From a bacterium (GTDB lineage Bacteria > UBP15 > UBA6099 > DSWB01), in assembly GCA_020061125.1 (NCBI GenBank), contig JAGUYV010000186.1, positions 1 to 12,856 of the forward strand: a DNA stretch of 12,856 nucleotides, in the 5' to 3' direction. Of the stretch, positions 8,612 through 12,856 are shown piece by piece. The translations under genes were made by a program, and so were the position numbers. Every line of letters begins with the position of its first letter. Position 1 is the first letter of the stretch. Below the pieces are notes generated by a model. The model was not told the DNA's origin. It searched no databases and saw nothing but the letters and a program-made list of their open reading frames with translations.

Positions 8612-9044
8612 GGCTCCGGCCAAGGCGGCCAAACCGGAAAGCCCCAAAAAGGATCCCAAACCGGCCGGCCGCAGGAAGATCCTCATCATCGAGGACGACC
8701 CGGCCATCGTGGACTCCCTGGTCGTGCTGCTCAAGGGCAAATTCGATCTGGACGCGGCCAACGACGGCGAGGAAGGGCTTATCAAGGTCAAGTCCTTCAA
8801 GCCCGACCTCATCATCCTCGACCTGCTCATGCCGGGCCGGGACGGGTTCGATGTGGCGCGCCGCATCAAGGGCGACCCCAAGCTCAAGGGCATCCCAATC
8901 ATCGCCCTGTCCTCCTTCACCGAGCTGTACGACATGAACTTCGGCCAGGGCGGCGCCGAGAAGACCCTGCCCACCGAGGTGTATCTCACCAAGCCCCTGG
9001 ACCCGGCCACGCTTCTGCGCGAGATCAAGGAACACCTGGGCTGA
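8592..9044 (+). CDS. Stand-alone receiver-domain response regulator with basic N-terminal tail
   Basis: The 150-residue protein is a single CheY-like receiver after a 29-residue tail rich in Lys, Ala and Pro. Receiver landmarks are complete: acidic pocket Glu34-Asp35-Asp36 in I-I-E-D-D, phospho-acceptor Asp77 in I-L-D-L-L-M-P-G, Ser107 in A-L-S-S-F, and Lys134 in L-T-K-P-L. There is no DNA-binding or enzymatic output domain, so it probably acts by protein contact, as a phosphorelay intermediate, or through the charged tail. The ATG at 8592 lies inside the end of the kinase gene; the overlap implies translational coupling and a matched pair. The frame could extend back to 8517 within the kinase gene, but that is coincidental open frame. 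The gene is followed by a 55-base gap before hydG. Confidence 0.92.
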   Translation: MAKAKSKAPAKAAKPESPKKDPKPAGRRKILIIEDDPAIVDSLVVLLKGKFDLDAANDGEEGLIKVKSFKPDLIILDLLMPGRDGFDVARRIKGDPKLKGIPIIALSSFTELYDMNFGQGGAEKTLPTEVYLTKPLDPATLLREIKEHLG

Positions 9045-9049
9045 ACCAT

Positions 9050-9084
9050 CACAGGACGGCCCCGCGCCCGGCACAGGACCGCCC
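9050..9084 (+). repeat. Short near-direct repeat in the RR-hydG gap
   Basis: CACAGGACGGCCC at 9050-9062 and CACAGGACCGCCC at 9072-9084 differ at one base and start 22 bases apart, about two helical turns. They fill most of the 55-base gap before hydG. They might be a protein-binding site or chance similarity in GC-rich sequence. Confidence 0.25.
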
Positions 9085-9099
9085 GGAAAGGGCACGATC

Positions 9100-10497
9100 A
9101 TGGCTACGCTGACGCAGAGCTTCATTGACGAAAAGACGATCTTCGAAACCCTGGAGAAACACCGCCGCCCCGACCAAGCGCGCGTGCGCGCCGTGCTCGA
9201 CAAGGCGCGCGAACTCAAGGGCCTCACCCCGGACGAAACCGCGGTCCTGCTCCAGGCCGGAAGCCCCGAATTCGACGAGCTTGTTTTTCCAGCCGCGCGC
9301 GAGGTCAAGCTCGCCATCTACGGCCGCCGCCTGGTGCTCTTCGCTCCCATGTACATTACCAACGAATGCTGCAACAGTTGTCTGTACTGCGCGTTCCGGC
9401 GCGAAAACACGGGCCTCAAGCGCAAGACCCTCACCCCGGACGAGGTGCGCGCCGAAACCCGCGCCCTGGTCATGCAGGGGCACAAGCGCATCCTCATGGT
9501 CTACGGCGAAAGCTGCGGCATTGACTACATCACGGACACCATCGCCGCAGTGTACGACACCAAAGTGGACAACGGCGAAATCCGCCGCGTCAATGTGAAC
9601 CTCGCGCCCCTGTCCGTGGATGACTACAAGACGCTCAAAGGCACCGGCATCGGCACCTACCAGTGCTTCCAGGAAACCTACCACCTGGACACTTACAAGA
9701 AGATGCACCCCTCGGGACCCAAGGCGAATTTCGAGTGGCGGCTGTTCGCCCTGGACCGCGCGCAGCAGGGCGGCATTGACGATGTGGCCGTGGGCGTGCT
9801 GTTCGGACTGTACGACTGGAAATTCGAGATCCTGGCCCTTCTCCAGCATGTGGCGCACCTGGAGCGCGAGTTCGGCGTGGGTCCGCATACCATTTCATTC
9901 CCGCGCATGGAGCCTGCACTGGGAAGCGACATTTCACTGCATCCGCCCCATGAGGTGAGCGACCTCGACATGAAGCGGCTCGTGGCCATTCTGCGCCTGG
10001 CCGTGCCCTACACGGGCATGATCCTCACCACGCGCGAGCAGCCCGATATGCGCCGCGCGCTCATGGATCTGGGCACCTCGCAGTTGAGCGCCGGTTCGCG
10101 CACGCACCCCGGCGCTTACAGCGAAGACCACCGCGAACACGCGCCGGATGTGGAGCAGTTCACTCTCGGCGACACGCGGCCCCTGGACGCAGTGATCCGC
10201 GACATCGCGGACATGGGCTACATGCCCAGTTTCTGCACGGGCTGCTACCGCCTGGGCCGCACCGGCGGCGACTTCATGGACCTGGCCAAACCCGGCCTCA
10301 TCCAGAAATTCTGCCTGCCCAACGCCATGCTCACCTTCAAGGAATACCTCATTGATTACGCGTCCGAAGCCACGCGCGAGGCGGGCCTGCGCGCCATCCA
10401 GGAGCAGATGCCGGACATCCCCACTGAAAAAAGGCGCCTGGAAACCCAGGAGCGCCTGCGGCGCATCGAGCAGGGCGAGCGCGATCTGTATTTCTGA
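9100..10497 (+). CDS. hydG: [FeFe]-hydrogenase H-cluster maturase HydG (radical SAM tyrosine lyase)
   Basis: The 465-residue protein is full length for HydG. The radical-SAM cluster motif CX3CX2C is formed by Cys90, Cys94 and Cys97 in E-C-C-N-S-C-L-Y-C-A-F. The C-terminal auxiliary cluster motif CX2CX22C, diagnostic of HydG as opposed to ThiH, is Cys379, Cys382 and Cys405, with 22 residues between the last two. Further signature stretches are G-T-Y-Q-C-F-Q-E-T-Y-H and G-P-H-T-I-S-F-P-R. HydG cleaves tyrosine with SAM to yield p-cresol and dehydroglycine, which becomes the CO and CN- ligands delivered as an Fe(CO)2(CN)-cysteine synthon for the H-cluster. GGAAAGGG at 9085-9092 is the ribosome-binding site. 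It is 55 bases after the regulator and 42 before hydE, and most likely serves the HydA of this operon. Confidence 0.97.
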   Translation: MATLTQSFIDEKTIFETLEKHRRPDQARVRAVLDKARELKGLTPDETAVLLQAGSPEFDELVFPAAREVKLAIYGRRLVLFAPMYITNECCNSCLYCAFRRENTGLKRKTLTPDEVRAETRALVMQGHKRILMVYGESCGIDYITDTIAAVYDTKVDNGEIRRVNVNLAPLSVDDYKTLKGTGIGTYQCFQETYHLDTYKKMHPSGPKANFEWRLFALDRAQQGGIDDVAVGVLFGLYDWKFEILALLQHVAHLEREFGVGPHTISFPRMEPALGSDISLHPPHEVSDLDMKRLVAILRLAVPYTGMILTTREQPDMRRALMDLGTSQLSAGSRTHPGAYSEDHREHAPDVEQFTLGDTRPLDAVIRDIADMGYMPSFCTGCYRLGRTGGDFMDLAKPGLIQKFCLPNAMLTFKEYLIDYASEATREAGLRAIQEQMPDIPTEKRRLETQERLRRIEQGERDLYF

Positions 10498-10539
10498 ACC
10501 CGGAGGATGAGCGCGCGATCCCGGAAAGGCGACACGGCC

Positions 10540-11592
10540 ATGATATCGCGCGAGAAACTCATAGAACTGCTCGAAGAGCGCAGCCCGGCCCGCGTGCGCG
10601 CGCTGCTCGACACTGCGGACCGCACCCGCGCCTACGCCGTGGGCGAATCCGTGCATCTGCGCGCGCTCATCGAGATCTCGAATGTGTGCCGACGCAACTG
10701 CCTGTACTGCGGGCTGCGCGCAGCCAACAGGCATCTTCCCCGCTACCGCATGGCGGACCGGGAAATCGTGGAAGCGGTCTTGAGCGCGGCCGCACGCGGC
10801 CGCCGCACCGTGGTGCTCCAGTCCGGCGAGGACTCCGCCCTCACCGCGCCCCGCGTGGCGCGCATGATCCGCCGCATCAAGGACGCCGCAGATGTAGCCG
10901 TGACCCTTTCCCTGGGCGAATACCCCCGCGACGATTATTTTCAGATGCGCGAAGCCGGCGCGGACCGCTACCTGCTCAAGCATGAAACCGTGGACCCGGA
11001 CCTTTACAAATCCCTGCACCCCGGAATGAGCTTCGAGCGCCGCATCCGCTGCCTGGTGTGGCTCAAGGAAGCCGGGTTTCAGGCGGGCAGCGGCATGATG
11101 GTGGGACTGCCCGGCCAGTCCGCCGCAACCCTGGCCGACGACATCATCTTCCTGCGCCGCCTGGACGCGGACATGGCTGGCATCGGCCCGTTCATCCCGC
11201 ACCCGCACACACCGCTGAAACATTCTTCGCCCGGCGGCGCGGACCTGTGCCTCAAGGCCGTGGCCCTCACGCGCCTGGCGCTGCCCTTCGCGCACATCCC
11301 CGCAACAACGGCCCTGGCCACGCTCTGCCCGAACGGAACCGAGCGCGCGCTCAAGGCCGGCGCGGATGTCATCATGCCTCTGGCCACTCCGGAAAAATAC
11401 CGGCGGTTGTACGAAATCTATCCGGACCGGTCGCCCTCGTCCGACTCCGGCCCGGACAGCGTGATCGAGCTGGTGCGCCGCCTGGGCCGCACCGTGTCCC
11501 GCGACTACGGCCACACCGCGCCCCGGCTCAACCTCCTGGCGCCGTTCGACATCTCCGCATACAAGCGCGCCCTGCAGAGGTGCCCGCTGTGA
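10540..11592 (+). CDS. hydE: [FeFe]-hydrogenase H-cluster maturase HydE (radical SAM)
   Basis: The 350-residue protein carries the radical-SAM motif CX3CX2C at Cys50, Cys54 and Cys57 in I-S-N-V-C-R-R-N-C-L-Y-C-G-L-R. Family stretches V-V-L-Q-S-G-E-D, V-T-L-S-L-G-E-Y-P, A-G-A-D-R-Y-L-L-K-H-E-T, M-V-G-L-P-G-Q and G-P-F-I-P-H-P-H-T-P-L give a secure HydE call. HydE acts on the HydG-derived iron-cysteine complex to build the diiron precursor that HydF receives. The region that in T. maritima HydE holds auxiliary-cluster cysteines (after L-Y-E-I-Y-P-D) here has serines and no cysteine. Start 10540 is preferred: GGAAAGG at 10523-10529 is spaced 10 bases from it and the protein then begins like other HydE, while the ATG at 10507 directly abuts its GGAGG. 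Its stop overlaps the next gene's GTG by four bases. Confidence 0.96.
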   Translation: MISREKLIELLEERSPARVRALLDTADRTRAYAVGESVHLRALIEISNVCRRNCLYCGLRAANRHLPRYRMADREIVEAVLSAAARGRRTVVLQSGEDSALTAPRVARMIRRIKDAADVAVTLSLGEYPRDDYFQMREAGADRYLLKHETVDPDLYKSLHPGMSFERRIRCLVWLKEAGFQAGSGMMVGLPGQSAATLADDIIFLRRLDADMAGIGPFIPHPHTPLKHSSPGGADLCLKAVALTRLALPFAHIPATTALATLCPNGTERALKAGADVIMPLATPEKYRRLYEIYPDRSPSSDSGPDSVIELVRRLGRTVSRDYGHTAPRLNLLAPFDISAYKRALQRCPL

Positions 11593-12856
11593 AAAAACGC
11601 GAGACTCGAATCGAACGCGACGCGCTGGGCGAGGTCCAGATCCCCGCCGCGGCTCTGTACGGCATCCACACGGCGCGCGCCATGGAGAATTTCCGCATCG
11701 CGCGCAGGCCGCCCCACCAGGGCCTCGTCAAGGCATACGGCACTGTGAAGCTGGCGTGCGCCATGACCAACAGTTCGCTGGGCGCGTGGGACGGAGACCA
11801 CGCCAAATCCAGCGCCATCGAGCTTGCATGCCGCGAGATGTCCCTGGGGCAACTCTCGCAACATGTGGTCGTGGACGCCCTTCAGGGCGGCGCGGGCACC
11901 AGCCTGAACATGAATGTCAATGAAGTCATCGCCAACCGCGCGCTCCGGATTCTGAACAAGCCCCTCGGACAGTACGAATGCGTTTCTCCCATGGACGACA
12001 TTAATCTGCACCAGTCCACCAACGACACCTTTCCCACGGCGCTGAAGCTGGCCGCCATCCGCCTGGCGCAGAAGCTCGAAGAGCGCGTGGTGGGCCTCAC
12101 CGAGGCGTTCCAGGAAAAGGAAAAGCAGTTCGCGCATATCGTGAAAGTCGGGCGCACGCAGATGCGGGATGCGGCGCTCATCACCCTGGGCCGCGAGATG
12201 GGCGCATACGCGGACGCGCTTGCGCGCGACCGGTGGCGGCTCTACAAATGCGAAGAAAGGTTGCGCGTCGTCAACCTCGGCGGCACTGCGGTCGGCACGG
12301 GCCTGGGCGCGCCGCGCAAATATGTCTTCCGCGCCGCGGACACTCTGCGCGATGTCACCGGCATCGGCTTCGCGCGCGCAGAAAATCTCGTGGACGCCAC
12401 CCAGAACGCCGATGTGTTCGTTGAGGTGTCGGGCATCGCCAAGGCCCTGGCCGCAACCCTGTTCAAAATCAGCTCGGACCTGCGCCTGCTGTCTTCCGGC
12501 CCGGACGCGGGCCTGGGGGAGATCATCCTGCCGCCCAGGCAGGAAGGCTCGTCCATCATGCCCGGAAAAATCAATCCCGTGATCCCCGAGGCCGTATCCC
12601 AGGCCGCCATGCTCGCCATGGGCCGCGACGCGGCGCTCACCATGGCCTGCGCCATGGGGTGCCTGGAGCTGAACCCTTTCCTCCCGCTCGTGGCGCACTG
12701 CCTGCTGAACAACCTGGACGAGCTTGCGTCCGCGTGCGACATTCTACGCCGCCTGTGCGTACAGGACCTGGAAGCGGACGAGGCCCGGTGCCGCGGTTCG
12801 GTGAACGGCGCCACGGCCGCGGCCACGGCGCTGATTCCCGCGCTGGGACACGAGAC
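11589..12856 (+). CDS. aspA: Aspartate ammonia-lyase, aspartase/fumarase superfamily (3' end outside window)
   Basis: The frame stays open from GTG 11589 to the window edge: 422 residues of an expected 460-480. Superfamily motifs are in place: H-Q-S-T-N-D with Thr144-Asn145-Asp146, G-G-A-G-T-S-L-N-M-N-V-N-E near 101-113, G-R-T-Q near 187, and the signature G-S-S-I-M-P-G-K-I-N-P from Gly320, whose flexible loop carries the catalytic serine. Gln in G-R-T-Q, where fumarases have His, favours an aspartase. Aspartase splits L-aspartate to fumarate and ammonium in the cytosol. The GTGA overlap with the hydE stop implies translational coupling, so it belongs to the maturation genes rather than being a chance neighbour. 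Aspartase genes beside [FeFe] maturation genes are known in other bacteria; supply of ammonium for the azadithiolate bridge is an inference. Another amino-acid lyase of the same superfamily remains possible. Confidence 0.87.
   Translation, partial: MKKRETRIERDALGEVQIPAAALYGIHTARAMENFRIARRPPHQGLVKAYGTVKLACAMTNSSLGAWDGDHAKSSAIELACREMSLGQLSQHVVVDALQGGAGTSLNMNVNEVIANRALRILNKPLGQYECVSPMDDINLHQSTNDTFPTALKLAAIRLAQKLEERVVGLTEAFQEKEKQFAHIVKVGRTQMRDAALITLGREMGAYADALARDRWRLYKCEERLRVVNLGGTAVGTGLGAPRKYVFRAADTLRDVTGIGFARAENLVDATQNADVFVEVSGIAKALAATLFKISSDLRLLSSGPDAGLGEIILPPRQEGSSIMPGKINPVIPEAVSQAAMLAMGRDAALTMACAMGCLELNPFLPLVAHCLLNNLDELASACDILRRLCVQDLEADEARCRGSVNGATAAATALIPALGHE

Noticed and set aside
10507-10539. 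Upstream ATG start for hydE
   Set aside because: The GGAGG directly abuts this ATG, leaving no spacer, and the extra 11 residues are not typical of HydE.

Overview
This is one strand of a GC-rich (roughly two-thirds G+C by eye) bacterial chromosome, and every confidently called gene is on the + strand. The centrepiece is an NAD(H)-linked [FeFe]-hydrogenase locus: three structural subunits (hydC, hydB, hydA), a histidine kinase and response regulator embedded in the same gene string, two of the three H-cluster maturases (hydG, hydE), and an aspartate ammonia-lyase overlapping hydE and running off the right edge. This points to an anaerobic, probably fermentative bacterium that disposes of or recaptures reductant as H2. 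The phylum cannot be fixed from this window.

Layout. 1-228 is the tail of a TPR-like protein. 327-1505 is a membrane-anchored PIN-TRAM protein of the YacL type. 1612-2127 is a DJ-1/PfpI-family protein. 2187-2981 is an IolB-type 5-deoxy-glucuronate isomerase, followed by a likely hairpin-plus-T-run terminator. 2982-3405 is the only long gene-free stretch; it holds a sequence with the spacing and core bases of a sigma-54 (-24/-12) promoter and a GC-rich leader with possible hairpins. 3406-12856 is the hydrogenase operon hydC-hydB-hydA-HK-RR-hydG-hydE-aspA, with gaps of at most 55 bases and two gene overlaps.

How the genes work together. HydC and HydB carry the NuoE/NuoF-like [2Fe-2S], FMN and NAD(H) module, with a ferredoxin-like C-terminal extension on HydB. 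HydA carries the electron wire and the H-cluster. HydG makes the Fe(CO)(CN) synthon and HydE processes it; HydF is not seen and may lie just past the right edge. AspA could release ammonium close to the maturation machinery, which needs nitrogen for the azadithiolate bridge. The kinase has two membrane segments but no obvious sensor domain, and the regulator is a lone receiver domain with a Lys/Ala/Pro-rich tail, so the operon seems to encode its own signalling branch.

Most notable observations: the tetranucleotide ACGT appears to be absent from the whole window, and the codon pairs show active avoidance (Asp, Asn, His and Tyr codons before Val end in T in every pair I checked); a sigma-54-like promoter precedes the hydrogenase operon; HydA has Ser where the second cysteine of the TSCCPGW motif normally lies; and HydE lacks the cysteines of the auxiliary FeS site. 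All positions and counts were read by hand, and no database search was run.
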